Source: Novosphingobium olei (GTDB lineage: Bacteria > Pseudomonadota > Alphaproteobacteria > Sphingomonadales > Sphingomonadaceae). From it: DNA of 64,000 nucleotides. The DNA is taken from assembly GCF_012927405.1 (NCBI RefSeq), contig NZ_JABBGM010000001.1, positions 768,642-832,641 on the forward strand, in the 5' to 3' direction. This document shows, in pieces, positions 35,482-44,550 of the stretch (position 1 is the first letter of the stretch; each line of letters opens with the position of its first letter). Below the pieces are notes generated by a model, which saw only the letters and a program-made list of their open reading frames with translations, was not told the origin of the DNA and did not search any database. Made by a program: the position numbers and the translations under genes.

Positions 35482-36039
35482 ATGAAGTCGAAGATCGGCT
35501 CGTTTTGCAGGCTTATTGCGACCGGCGCGCTTGTCCTGCCGTTCGCTGCCCACGCGGCCCAAACCGTCGCAACGCCTGCAGTTGCCGCCACCACCAGTGT
35601 TTCCGCCATGCAGCCGCAAAGCGTCGTCGCCGCGCTCAAGAGCCTTGGCCACGATGCCAAGCTCGTTGCGGATTCGTCCGGCGACCCGTTGGTCCAGGCC
35701 GATATCGGCGGCTGGCGTACGCAGGTCGTGTTCTACGATTGCAACGAAATCACCCACGAAGGCTGCCAGTCGCTGCAGTTCAATGCCAGCTTCGTGCCCG
35801 ACCGTCCGTTCGATGCGCAGAAGGCCGCCGCCTTCGTGCGCGACAACCGCTTCGGCGCGGTTTCGGTGGGCGATGACAAATCGGTCAACATGACGTGGGA
35901 CGTCGTCACCGGCGAAGGCATCCAGCCCTCGGTGTTCGCGCTCGTGGTCAAGAGCTTCGGCCTCGCGCTCGATACCATCGGCAGCGAAGCTTTCACGCCG
36001 GGCCGCGCCCCCCAGCTCGCCAGCGCTGCCTCGCGCTGA
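35482..36039 (+). CDS. Exported YbjN-domain protein
   Basis: A 185-residue protein with a signal peptide ending AHAA. Residues 45-170 fit the YbjN (type III secretion chaperone-like) fold: SVVAALKSLGHDAKLV, D.GGWRTQVVFYDCNE and WDVVTGEGI...VFALVVKSF. The role is unknown; YbjN relatives affect motility and envelope stress. ATG 35482 is preferred over ATG 35473, as TGAGGA (35468-35473) is then correctly spaced. Confidence 0.7.
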   Translation: MKSKIGSFCRLIATGALVLPFAAHAAQTVATPAVAATTSVSAMQPQSVVAALKSLGHDAKLVADSSGDPLVQADIGGWRTQVVFYDCNEITHEGCQSLQFNASFVPDRPFDAQKAAAFVRDNRFGAVSVGDDKSVNMTWDVVTGEGIQPSVFALVVKSFGLALDTIGSEAFTPGRAPQLASAASR

Positions 36040-36157
36040 CCCAACTTCGGGCCCGCTCCTCCCGTGGCAGGAGGAGTGGGCGGGGCTGTCCTACACCGGT
36101 TGCGATGGGCATGGTGCGGCCATGCCGAAACGCGACTTGACCATGTTTGTTTTACAC

Positions 36158-36240
36158 GCTGCTGCGAAGCGGCGCGTTTTTCACGGGTATTGCCGTAAAA
36201 ACAAAGGCTTGAGGTCGGAACCCCAAGCCTTCGCTTTTTC
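36158..36240 (+). other. Two hairpin-plus-T-tract structures in the gap before amn
   Basis: CGCTGCT-GCGA-AGCGGCG (about 36159-36176) is followed by CGTTTTT. AAGGCTTG (36204-36211) with CAAGCCTT (36224-36231) is followed by CGCTTTTTC. The first may end the YbjN gene. The second may terminate an unannotated transcript or small RNA. No ORF with a good start is seen in the 282-base gap. Confidence 0.5.
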
Positions 36241-36321
36241 TCTCAGAAGTCTGTCAACTTCGTCAACTTGGGCCCTTGAACCTCACTGGAAAGGCGGTTC
36301 GTTACCGCCGCCGCAGCCGCG

Positions 36322-37758
36322 TCAGCGGAACGGCGGTTCGTTAAACGCCCGCAGCTTCCGGCTGTGCAGCCGCGATCCCTGCGCCTTCAGCAGCGCGCAG
36401 GTGGTCGTGCCGATGGCGAGGTGCCCGGCGATGGCCTCTTCGTAGAAGCGGTTGGCTTGGCCCGGCAGCTTGATCTCGCCGTGGATCGGCTTGTCGGACA
36501 CGCACAGCAGCGTGCCGTAGGGCACGCGGAAGCGATAGCCCTGCGCCGCGATCGTCGCGCTCTCCATGTCGATGCCCACGGCGCGTGACAGGCTCAGCCG
36601 CTTGGCGGTCTGCGAAATGCGCAGTTCCCAGTTGCGGTCGTCGGTGGTCACGATCGTGCCGGTGCGCATCCGGGTCTTGAGGTCCGCGCCGCCGCTGCCG
36701 CTGACCATCTCGGCCGCCTGCGCCAGCGCCACCTGGACTTCGGCGATGGCCGGGATCGGGATTTCCGGCGGCAGCACGGGGTCGAGCACGTGGTCGTCGC
36801 GCAAGTAGGCATGGGCCAGCACATAATCGCCGATCTTCTGCGTGGGGCGCAGGCCGCCGCAGTGCCCGATCATCAGCCAGGCTTCGGGCCGCAGCACGGC
36901 CAGGTGGTCGCAGATCGTCTTGGCGTTCGATGGCCCCACGCCGATGTTGACCAGCGTGATGCCCGACCGGTCCGGCGCGATCAGGTGGTAGGCGGGCATC
37001 TGGTGGCGCCGCCACGCCGTGTCCGAAAGCCGCGCCCGGGCATCGTCGGTATGGCCATCGAGGTACAGCCCGCCCGCGCCCGATAGTGCGACGTAGCCTT
37101 CGCTGCCCAGCTGCCGCCCGGCCCAGTCGACGAATTCGTCGACGTAGCGGTGGTAATTGGTGAACAGCACGTACTTCTGGAAATCCTCGGGCCGGGTGCC
37201 GGTATAGTGGGCGAGGCGGGCGAGGCTGAAATCGGTGCGCAGGCCGTCGAACAGCGACAGCGGCAGCGGCCCGTCGCCGATTGCGTAGTCGCCGTCGGCA
37301 ATCTCGTCGCCGATGTGGGCCAGTTCGGTCGCCGGGAAGTGCCGCGCCAGTTCCTGCGGGCTCACCCGCCCGATCTGCGCGGCATAGGCGCCGTCGAGCA
37401 CGTAGGGGAAGGGGATCTCCTGCCGCGAGGCCGCGACGGTCACCGACACGTCGTAGCCGCCGCAGATCAGCTCCAGCTGTTCGCCCAGATAGTCGGCGAA
37501 CAGTTCGGGCCGCGTCACCGTGCAGGCATACGTGCCCCGCTGGGTCAGCCGGCCGAACGATCGCCCGGTGGAAACGTTGTCGGGCTCGCTCGCCAGGCGG
37601 ATGCGCAGTTCGGGGTAGCAGTAGCTGCCGTCGTGCCGGCGGGTCGGTGGTGGCAGCGTGCCGTCCTCGGCAAAGCGGGCGATATCCTCGCGCAGCCGGG
37701 CCACGGCCTCGTCATAGATGCGGGAAAGGGCGGAAAGGATCGAAGCAACCTGGTTCAT
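36322..37758 (-). CDS. amn: AMP nucleosidase
   Basis: A 478-residue enzyme hydrolysing AMP to adenine and ribose 5-phosphate. The N-terminal AMP nucleosidase domain (FGRLTQRGTYACTVTRPELF) precedes a phosphorylase-like C-terminal domain: SGITLVNIGVGPSNAKTICD, MIGHCGGLRPTQKIGDYV, DDRNWELR and VGIDMESATIAAQGYRFR, with the purine site Asp/Glu intact. Length matches E. coli Amn. Convergent with the YbjN gene and divergent from the amidohydrolase gene. Confidence 0.95.
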   Translation of the reverse strand: MNQVASILSALSRIYDEAVARLREDIARFAEDGTLPPPTRRHDGSYCYPELRIRLASEPDNVSTGRSFGRLTQRGTYACTVTRPELFADYLGEQLELICGGYDVSVTVAASRQEIPFPYVLDGAYAAQIGRVSPQELARHFPATELAHIGDEIADGDYAIGDGPLPLSLFDGLRTDFSLARLAHYTGTRPEDFQKYVLFTNYHRYVDEFVDWAGRQLGSEGYVALSGAGGLYLDGHTDDARARLSDTAWRRHQMPAYHLIAPDRSGITLVNIGVGPSNAKTICDHLAVLRPEAWLMIGHCGGLRPTQKIGDYVLAHAYLRDDHVLDPVLPPEIPIPAIAEVQVALAQAAEMVSGSGGADLKTRMRTGTIVTTDDRNWELRISQTAKRLSLSRAVGIDMESATIAAQGYRFRVPYGTLLCVSDKPIHGEIKLPGQANRFYEEAIAGHLAIGTTTCALLKAQGSRLHSRKLRAFNEPPFR

Positions 37759-37887
37759 CGGCGAGAGTCTAGCGGGCGCGGGTTACGCTGGAAAGAAGGG
37801 CGGCCACCCTTTCGCCGACAACGCCTCTTGTGCGACGGCTGCGGCTTGATGATAACGCTGTCAAAGTGATGAGGGAGAGGTGAGGCA

Positions 37888-38883
37888 ATGCGGATCATTC
37901 AAACGTCGGTCGCGATCGTCGCGCTCGCCTGGGCGGGCAGCGCGGCGGCGCAGAACACCACGGCGACCGTTCCCCCGGTGATCGACGTGCACATGCACGC
38001 CATGGAGGATGTGCCCATCGCCGTCCCGTTCTGCCCCAACCAGACGCGGTTCGAGGCATCGGACCCCAAGGACGGCCCCGAAGCGCCGTTCGGCTGGTCG
38101 AAGGAGGAGTGCAGCCCCAAGCTCTACCCCGCGCCCAAGGGGCAGTACCGGTCGATGGTGCTGGCCGAGATGGAGCGGCTGAACGTGCGGGGCGTTGTGT
38201 TCGGCGATGTCGCCGACGTGCAGAAGTGGCAGGCGGCGGCGCCGGGGCGCATCATCCCGGGGACGGCGTTCGACAAGGTGGAGGGCAGCGATCCCGCCAG
38301 GCAGCTCAAGATGCTGGAGGTGGCCTTCACCCAGCAAGGCTTCAAGGTGATGGGCGAAATCGGCCTGCAGTACGAAGGCATCTCGCCATCGGACATGCGG
38401 GTGGACCAGTACTTCGCGCTTGCCGAAAAGCTCGACATTCCGGTTGCCATCCACATGGGCACGGGCGGATCGGGCCGCGCCAATGTGGCCATGCCCGGCT
38501 ATCGCGGATCGATGGGCAACCCGTTGCTGCTGGAGGATCTGCTCGCCCGCCATCCCAAATTGCGGGTGCAGGTGATGCACGCCGGTTATCCGATGATCGA
38601 CAACATGCTGACGCTGCTTCAGGCGAACAGCCATGTCTATGTGGACATCGCCGGTCTGATCTGGAGCTATCCGCGCAAGGAGGTGAACCGGTACATCGAG
38701 CGGCTGGTCGATGCGGGCTTCGGCGATCGGGTGATGTACGGCACCGACCAGCTCGTCTGGCCGGGGCTGATGGCCTATTCCATCGGGATCATCCAGAACG
38801 CCGACTATCTGAGCCCCGAACAGAAGCGCGACATCCTGTACAACAACGCCGCCCGCTTCCTGCGGCTCGACAAGGGCAAATAG
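37888..38883 (+). CDS. Exported amidohydrolase-2 family protein
   Basis: A 331-residue protein with signal peptide ending GSAAAQ. Metal ligands Asp33, His35 and His37 (IDVHMH) open the TIM barrel. IHMGTGG, VMHAGYPMI and YGTDQLVWP supply further metal and catalytic residues. Relatives are decarboxylase-like or lactone hydrolases; the substrate is unknown and export is unusual for the family. Its upstream gap of 128 bases has no other feature. Confidence 0.85.
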   Translation: MRIIQTSVAIVALAWAGSAAAQNTTATVPPVIDVHMHAMEDVPIAVPFCPNQTRFEASDPKDGPEAPFGWSKEECSPKLYPAPKGQYRSMVLAEMERLNVRGVVFGDVADVQKWQAAAPGRIIPGTAFDKVEGSDPARQLKMLEVAFTQQGFKVMGEIGLQYEGISPSDMRVDQYFALAEKLDIPVAIHMGTGGSGRANVAMPGYRGSMGNPLLLEDLLARHPKLRVQVMHAGYPMIDNMLTLLQANSHVYVDIAGLIWSYPRKEVNRYIERLVDAGFGDRVMYGTDQLVWPGLMAYSIGIIQNADYLSPEQKRDILYNNAARFLRLDKGK

Positions 38884-38987
38884 ACCGACCCCGCGCGTCG
38901 CTATCTTTGTCCGCAGGGCGCATTGTCGCCACTCGACCTTGCGGCTGTCTTGCGCCACCATCGCGCAATGACTTTCGAACGGGGGGC

Positions 38988-39257
38988 TTATACCAAGATG
39001 CGCAGACTGCGACCCATGAGGATGCCCAGCCCCGTCTGCTGGCGAGGAGGGACCGCAGCGGCGATGTGGTTCATCGTCGCAAGGTCCCGACGAAGTCCGG
39101 CGGGCGGGGCTGGACACCCTGCGGGCGACGTTCTGGCGGCCCCCGGACAGCGTCGCGCCCTCGGGATGATGCCCCGCATCACCCCTTCGGAACGCTCCTC
39201 GCCGAGAACCGCCAGAACGCCGTCCTCATGGGTCGCAGTCTGCGCATCTTGGTATAA
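38988..39257. mobile_element. MITE-like element with 35-bp perfect terminal inverted repeats
   Basis: The left arm (38988-39022, beginning TTATACCAAGATGCGCAGAC) and right arm (39223-39257, ending CTTGGTATAA) are exact reverse complements over 35 bases. Inside are nested pairs: GGCGAGGAG (39041-39049) with CTCCTCGCC (39195-39203), and CGTTCTGGCGG (39129-39139) with CCGCCAGAACG (39209-39219). At 270 bp and with no conserved ORF, it fits a non-autonomous element. No clear target duplication is visible. It fills most of the 375-base gap and ends one base before the next start codon. Confidence 0.85.
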
Positions 39258-39258
39258 A

Positions 39259-41220
39259 ATGAAGCATCTGCGGCATGTCGCACTGGCGTGCATCTCAACG
39301 GCTGCGGTCATCGCGGCGGTTCCGGCAAGCGCGGAGGTGCCCACGCCGCCGCGCCCGCTGACGCCGCCGCAGTCGATCACCTCGCCCGAGAACGCGGCGG
39401 CAAGGCCCATACCGCTCGAGGACCTGATTTCGACGCGGGGCATGCTGTCCGCGGCATGGAGCGCCGATGGCCGGCAGCTGTTCTTCGCCACCAACCTGAC
39501 CGGCCGCTACAATATCTGGCGCGTCGATGCGGCCGGCGGCTGGCCGGTGCAGCTGACCCAGTCCGATGAAGCGCAGCGCGGCCTTGCCGTTTCGCCCGAC
39601 GGCAGCACGCTGTATTTCCAGCAGGATCACGGCGGGGACGAACAATACGACATCCTGGCCGTGCCCACCGCTGGTGGCGCGGTGCGCAACCTGACGGCCA
39701 CGCCCGAAGTGCGCGAAAGCGGTGCGCTGATCGCACCCGATGGCAAGACGATTGCGATATCGACCAAGCTTCGCAGCCAGGGCCAGACCAATCTGGCGCT
39801 GCTCGACCCGGATAGCGGCAAGGTTCGTGCGCTGACGGCAGAGGCTGATCCGCAGTGGGACTGGAGCCCGGTGGCATGGACGGACCAGGGCCGCACGCTG
39901 ATCGCCAATCGCAGCTTCACCGATAGCAGCGCAGGGGAAGTCTGGGCGGTCGACATCGCCAGCGGCAAGGCAAGACGGCTGCTAGGCGCGCCCAAGACGC
40001 GCATCGAGGCAAGCGGCGCCAGCGGCGATGGCACTGTCCTGAGCGTGACGAGCAACGCAGGGACCGGCCAGGATCACGCCGGGATCTATTCGATCAAGGA
40101 CAAGCGCTGGCGCTGGCTGGCGCCCACGCCGTGGAGCCAGGAAGCGGGTGCGATGGCGCCGGACGGCAAATCGTTCGTGGTCACCACCAACACCGATGGG
40201 CGGACCGAGATCGCGCTGGCGGACGTGGCCACGCTGGCGGTGCGTCCGGTGCCGCTGCAGCCGGGCGTCAATGCGCCGGCTGGCGCGGTGCCGTTCTCAC
40301 CCGATTCCAAGCGTCTGCTGGTCCTGCGCTCTGGCGCCAACGCACCGGGCCAGCCGACGGTGATCGATCTTGCCAGCGGCGGGGTGGCGGCCACGTTCCC
40401 GCTGGCGGTTGCAAGCCTCGATCCCGCCACGTTGCCCGGTTCGGCGATCGTGACGTATCCGAGCTTTGACGGCACCCGGATCAGCGCGATCCTGACCATC
40501 CCGTTCAACGCGCGCCGCGATGGCCACAATCCGGCGATCGTCATGCCGCATGGCGGGCCGACCGGGCAGGCGCTGGACAGCTTTTCCGGTGTCGTCGCCG
40601 CCTTTGCCAGCCGCGGCTATTTCGTGATCCAGCCCAACCCGCGCGGCTCCACGGGGTATGGTCAGGCGTTCCAGTCCGCCAATTACCAGGACCTGGGCGG
40701 CGGCGACCTGAAGGACGTGCTGGCGGCGAAGGACTTCCTCGTTTCCAGCGGTTACGTCGATCCCGCGCGGGTGGGCATCACGGGCGGATCGTACGGCGGG
40801 TTCATGACGCTGATGGCGATCGGCCGCGCGCCGGACGCGTTCGCCGCCGCCGTGCAGATGTTCGGCATCATCGACTGGCGCACGATGTGGGAGCACGAGG
40901 ATGCCGGACTTCAGGCATACCAGAAGTCGCTGCTGGGCGATCCGGCGACCTATCCCAAGGTGTACGACGCCACCTCGCCGCTGACCTGGCTAAAGGCCGC
41001 AAAGGCCCCGCTGCTGTCGCTTCAGGGCGACAACGACATCCGCGTGCCGCGCGGGCAGGCGCAGCAGGTGACCGACGCCCTGAAAGCGCGGGGCGCAACG
41101 GCTGAAGTGGTGTTCTATCCGGGCGAAGGCCACGGCTTCTACAAGCGCGAGAACCAGCTGGATTCGCTGCGGCGCCGGATCGAATGGTTCGACCGCTATC
41201 TGAAGCCCAAGGCTCAGTAG
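39259..41220 (+). CDS. Exported S9-family prolyl oligopeptidase / acylaminoacyl peptidase
   Basis: A 653-residue protein. Signal peptide MKHLRHVALACISTAAVIAA to ASA; beta-propeller of WD40-like PD40 repeats (about 60-390, for example LFFATNLTGRYNIW); then the hydrolase domain with Ser511 (TGGSYGGFM), Asp593 (GDNDIRVP) and His625 (GEGHGFYK). ATG 39259 is the only start that gives a signal peptide; the frame runs back through the MITE, and there is no Shine-Dalgarno sequence directly before it. Transcription or translation signals must come from the element. Confidence 0.92.
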   Translation: MKHLRHVALACISTAAVIAAVPASAEVPTPPRPLTPPQSITSPENAAARPIPLEDLISTRGMLSAAWSADGRQLFFATNLTGRYNIWRVDAAGGWPVQLTQSDEAQRGLAVSPDGSTLYFQQDHGGDEQYDILAVPTAGGAVRNLTATPEVRESGALIAPDGKTIAISTKLRSQGQTNLALLDPDSGKVRALTAEADPQWDWSPVAWTDQGRTLIANRSFTDSSAGEVWAVDIASGKARRLLGAPKTRIEASGASGDGTVLSVTSNAGTGQDHAGIYSIKDKRWRWLAPTPWSQEAGAMAPDGKSFVVTTNTDGRTEIALADVATLAVRPVPLQPGVNAPAGAVPFSPDSKRLLVLRSGANAPGQPTVIDLASGGVAATFPLAVASLDPATLPGSAIVTYPSFDGTRISAILTIPFNARRDGHNPAIVMPHGGPTGQALDSFSGVVAAFASRGYFVIQPNPRGSTGYGQAFQSANYQDLGGGDLKDVLAAKDFLVSSGYVDPARVGITGGSYGGFMTLMAIGRAPDAFAAAVQMFGIIDWRTMWEHEDAGLQAYQKSLLGDPATYPKVYDATSPLTWLKAAKAPLLSLQGDNDIRVPRGQAQQVTDALKARGATAEVVFYPGEGHGFYKRENQLDSLRRRIEWFDRYLKPKAQ

Positions 41221-41282
41221 ACGCCGCCAGGAAGAGGGCGCGCTGTCCTGCGACAGTGCCCCCGACAGCGACCACAAAGCAA

Positions 41283-41312
41283 AAGGGGCGCTGTCGCGAG
41301 ACAGCGCCCCTT
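41283..41312 (-). terminator. Terminator of the rpsF-rpsR-rplI operon
   Basis: AAGGGGCGCTGTC (41283-41295), loop GCGA, and GACAGCGCCCCTT (41300-41312) form a perfect 13-bp stem. On the minus strand TTGCTTTG follows. It may also stop plus-strand readthrough from the S9 gene. Confidence 0.8.
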
Positions 41313-41336
41313 GAATGCTTGGTCAGCGCGAAGCGA

Positions 41337-41933
41337 TCAGGCTTCGGCTTCCTCGCCGCCTTCGAGCAGCTCGGTCGGGATTTCGCCCGGTTCGGCATTC
41401 GGATCGTAGGCTTCGGTGAAGCCGCCGGTGTCGGTGTCGAACATCGCCGCCATGACGTCGACGCCCTGCGACTGCAGTTCGGCTTCGTCGGGCGAGCGGG
41501 CCACGTTCACCTTGACGGTGACGGTCACTTCCGGGTGGAGCGCAACCTTGACGGTCGAGACGCCGATGGTCTTGATCGGGCGTTCCAGCACGATCATCGA
41601 CTTGGTCACCTTGGCGCCCTGTTCGACCAGCGCGTCGACGATGTCGCGCACCGAAACCGAACCATAGAGCTGGCCGGCGTTCGACGAAGCGCGGATGAGG
41701 ACGACTTCCTTGCCTTCAACGTTGCCGGCTTCCTTGCTGGCTTCGTCGCGGCGGGCTTCGTTCTCGGCCTCGATGCGGGCGCGGTTGGCTTCGAAGACCT
41801 TGCGGTTGGCTTCGTTGGCGCGCAGCGCCTTCTTGTTGGGCAGCAGGAAGTTGCGGGCGTAGCCGTCCTTCACGGTGACTTCGTCACCGATGGTGCCCAG
41901 CTTCTCGATGCGCTCGAGCAGGATGATCTGCAT
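41337..41933 (-). CDS. rplI: 50S ribosomal protein L9
   Basis: A 198-residue L9. The N-terminal domain [32 protein letters not shown] is canonical, with a long connecting helix ([20 protein letters not shown]) and a C-terminal domain. About 40 residues beyond the usual end form an acidic tail with Glu/Gly/Ala. Last gene of the S6-S18-L9 operon, 12 bases after rpsR. Confidence 0.97.
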   Translation of the reverse strand: MQIILLERIEKLGTIGDEVTVKDGYARNFLLPNKKALRANEANRKVFEANRARIEAENEARRDEASKEAGNVEGKEVVLIRASSNAGQLYGSVSVRDIVDALVEQGAKVTKSMIVLERPIKTIGVSTVKVALHPEVTVTVKVNVARSPDEAELQSQGVDVMAAMFDTDTGGFTEAYDPNAEPGEIPTELLEGGEEAEA

Positions 41934-41945
41934 GTCTGGCGCTCC

Positions 41946-42170
41946 TTACTTCACGATGTAGGGCAGGAGGCCGATGTGCCGGGCGCGCTTGATCGCTTGG
42001 CCCAGCTCACGCTGCTTCTTCGCCGAAACGGCGGTGATGCGCGACGGCACGATCTTGCCACGCTCGGACATGAAGCCCTGAAGCAGGCGCACGTCCTTGT
42101 AGTCGATCTTGGGCGCGTTCTTGCCCGAGAACGGGCAGCTCTTGCGGCGACGGAAAAACGGACGAGCCAT
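41946..42170 (-). CDS. rpsR: 30S ribosomal protein S18
   Basis: A 74-residue S18: [45 protein letters not shown] and [13 protein letters not shown] are all typical. It binds S6 on the 30S platform. It lies three bases after rpsF. Confidence 0.98.
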   Translation of the reverse strand: MARPFFRRRKSCPFSGKNAPKIDYKDVRLLQGFMSERGKIVPSRITAVSAKKQRELGQAIKRARHIGLLPYIVK

Positions 42171-42173
42171 GTC

Positions 42174-42536
42174 TTATTCCCCTTCGCGTTCGCGGCGGCG
42201 GGTGCGCTCGCGGTCGTTCTTGCGCATCATCACCGACGGGCCGGCTTCATGTTCGTCGACGCGGACGGTCATGTAGCGGATCACGTCTTCGTTGATCTGG
42301 GTCTGACGCTCCAGCTCGGCGATGGTGTCGCCCGGCGCGTCGATGTTCAGCATCACGAAGTGTGCCTTGCGGTTCTTCTGAATCTTGTAGGCCAGCGAAC
42401 GGAGGCCCCAGGTTTCGGTCTTGGTGACCTTGCCGTTGTTGCTCTCGACGATCTCGGTGGCGGTGGCGGCAAGCGCATCGACCTGAGCCTGGCTCAGATC
42501 CTGGCGCGCCAGAAACACATGCTCGTAAAGCGGCAT
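42174..42536 (-). CDS. rpsF: 30S ribosomal protein S6
   Basis: A 120-residue S6 beginning [15 protein letters not shown], with [21 protein letters not shown] and a basic Arg/Glu tail. First gene of the operon. Its promoter should be in the 194-base gap upstream (42537-42730), where nothing else is evident beyond a short imperfect CCGGATACC repeat at about 42690-42710. Confidence 0.98.
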   Translation of the reverse strand: MPLYEHVFLARQDLSQAQVDALAATATEIVESNNGKVTKTETWGLRSLAYKIQKNRKAHFVMLNIDAPGDTIAELERQTQINEDVIRYMTVRVDEHEAGPSVMMRKNDRERTRRREREGE

Positions 42537-42730
42537 GCTTTCGCGTCCTTTATCATTCTAACCGATCGCTGGCTTGTCCGCGGGATTGCGGGGCCCCTCC
42601 GGCTTTCTTCGATTCCCCCCTGCAGGCGTGGTGCCTTTCATGGGAAGCGGTGGCCCTTAGCGGTTTTTGCCGCCAATGCAACCCCTGCCGGATACCCGGA
42701 TACCAGGATGGCCGGATGCCCGGACCCGGC

Positions 42731-43945
42731 TCAGGCGGGCGCGGCGGCTGGTTCGCGCGGGGCGATCGGCTTGCCGCAATAGATCAGCGCAAGCAGGGCA
42801 TTGCCGCGCACGGCAAGGAACGCCGCAAGCGAGAGCAGGAGGACGAGCGCCGAGCCTGCCAGCCACTGGATTTCCGGAATCAGCGGCAGGTGCGGCAGCC
42901 ACGCGACCGTGGCGATCACGAAGATCATGTGGAACAGGTAGATCGCCATCGCGCCATCGACGAGGAAGCTGACGGTGCGGCTCGGCCGGTCCGCCACGCG
43001 TGCGAGCAGCCGCAGCGCGACCAGCGAGAGCACCAGCGCGGTGGGCAATTCGATCAGGTTGCCGATGAAGTTCCATTCCGCCGAAAGCCCGCGCGACAGG
43101 CCCAGCACCGGGCGCATCAGCGGGGCGAGCATGAGGTAGAGCGGAAAGAGCGCGGCGGCGAGGAGCGGCAGGCGGCTGCCCGGCAGGTCGAACAGTCGTT
43201 CGCCCACGCGCAATCGGAAGGCGAGCACGCCGATGGCAAAGGCCGGGGCGTGCATCAGGTACTGCCACAGCAGGTCGATCTCGAACGCGCGCTGGCGGGG
43301 CAGGACATCTTCGAGCGCGCCCTGGCCGAGGCTCCACAGCGCGAGCAGGACAAGGAACGAGAGCCAGCCCTTGCCGGAAAGGCACAGCGCATCGCCGATC
43401 GCCTTGCCCCAGCGGCTGCCGGCGGCGGGCAGTCGATCCACCGGAACGAGGTAGAACGTGCCGACGAAGGCGAGCAGCACGCACAGGAACCACAGGTGAT
43501 CGAAGGCGAGCGGCAGGCCGTGGATGCCGCCGGGCGTTTCGCCCAGCAGTTCCTGGTGGAAGAAGTGCTGCAGCACGCCCAGCGTGAACAGGCTGCCGAC
43601 AAGCGGGAAGCCGAGCCGGGTCAACCGGTCTTCCAGCCACGGGCGCTTGCCCCGCTTTTCACGCACCATCGCGGCGAAGTAGCCCGACAGCATGAAGAAG
43701 GCGAACATGCGGAAGGCGTGGATGAACGTCAGCGAAAAGACGATCGCGCCCGCCTGCTTGAAGCCGGGGACCGCCGGCGCGCGGTTGAACACCGCGATCA
43801 TGCCGACGTGGAAGGGAATGCCGAGCAAAAGGAACAGCGCCCGCGCCGCATCGACGTGGTGCATCCGGCCCGATGCACCGCTTGCACGCGCGCCAGCGCG
43901 CCCTTGCTGGTCCGAAAGCTGCGATCCCGTCATTGGCTCGCTCAT
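42731..43945 (-). CDS. Acyltransferase-3 (OpgC-like) integral membrane protein
   Basis: A 404-residue protein with about ten transmembrane helices. HHVDAARALFLLLGIPFHVG near residue 27 carries the catalytic-region histidines of acyltransferase 3. FFMLSGYFAAMVREKRG and FDHLWFLCVLL also fit. It probably O-acylates a glucan or other envelope polysaccharide. ATG 43945 (MSEPMTGS) is preferred; the upstream in-frame extension to 44071 is compositionally unlike protein and overlaps the PilZ gene. Confidence 0.85.
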   Translation of the reverse strand: MSEPMTGSQLSDQQGRAGARASGASGRMHHVDAARALFLLLGIPFHVGMIAVFNRAPAVPGFKQAGAIVFSLTFIHAFRMFAFFMLSGYFAAMVREKRGKRPWLEDRLTRLGFPLVGSLFTLGVLQHFFHQELLGETPGGIHGLPLAFDHLWFLCVLLAFVGTFYLVPVDRLPAAGSRWGKAIGDALCLSGKGWLSFLVLLALWSLGQGALEDVLPRQRAFEIDLLWQYLMHAPAFAIGVLAFRLRVGERLFDLPGSRLPLLAAALFPLYLMLAPLMRPVLGLSRGLSAEWNFIGNLIELPTALVLSLVALRLLARVADRPSRTVSFLVDGAMAIYLFHMIFVIATVAWLPHLPLIPEIQWLAGSALVLLLSLAAFLAVRGNALLALIYCGKPIAPREPAAAPA

Positions 43946-44015
43946 TGGCCCTTTTCGGCCCAAACGGCAAGCTTTCCTGCGGTGGCAGGTGCCTCCGGAA
44001 CCGTTGGATGACCGC

Positions 44016-44387
44016 TCAGGCGGCGCGGCGCACGGGGCGGCGCGCGGCCTTGCGATGGTGGCCGATGGCAAAATCGCTCACCAGCGTTTCGAACACCGAC
44101 TGGTGCAGCGGGTGATCGAATTCCAGGCCTGAGGACATCGGCTCCGACCACACGACATAGGCGGTCTTGGCATGAAGGCCGGGGATGAACAGCGTCAGCG
44201 GTTCGCCGATGCGCTGCTTGTCCAGCCCATCGATGCGGGCGCCATAGGGGGTGAGATCCTTAAGCATGACCGTTGACCTTACCACGCCGTGCTTGCACCG
44301 CACCGGAAGTTCGAAACCGATGCGTTCCACGCGGCGCAGGCTGGCGGCATCGACGTTCTGCGCTTCGTTGCTCAAATCGAGAAACAT
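44016..44387 (-). CDS. PilZ-domain protein
   Basis: A 123-residue single PilZ domain. RRVERIGFELPVRCKHG is the arginine-rich entry, DLTPYGARIDG the [DN]xSxxG-like motif, and YVVWSEPMSSGLEFDHPLH the closing strand. It would bind cyclic di-GMP, although the second motif (DLTPYG) differs from the DZSXXG consensus at Ser. A second PilZ protein is at 52821. A basic tail ends the protein. Confidence 0.75.
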   Translation of the reverse strand: MFLDLSNEAQNVDAASLRRVERIGFELPVRCKHGVVRSTVMLKDLTPYGARIDGLDKQRIGEPLTLFIPGLHAKTAYVVWSEPMSSGLEFDHPLHQSVFETLVSDFAIGHHRKAARRPVRRAA

Positions 44388-44550
44388 GGTCCGTCTCCAC
44401 GTTCGCGTTAACTACGGACTGGAAGAACGGGATCGCACAGGACCCTTTCAGGGGGTGCGCGGCGGCTAAGGGTTCTTACGCAAGTGCCCGCTTGCCGAAA
44501 GCAACCAACCCGACCAGTCTTGCGCCGGGAAAGGGATAAGGGGGAAATCG

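Noticed and set aside
38923..39258. N-terminal extension of the S9 peptidase through the MITE
   Set aside because: The extension is encoded by the inverted-repeat element and would bury the clear signal peptide that starts at ATG 39259.
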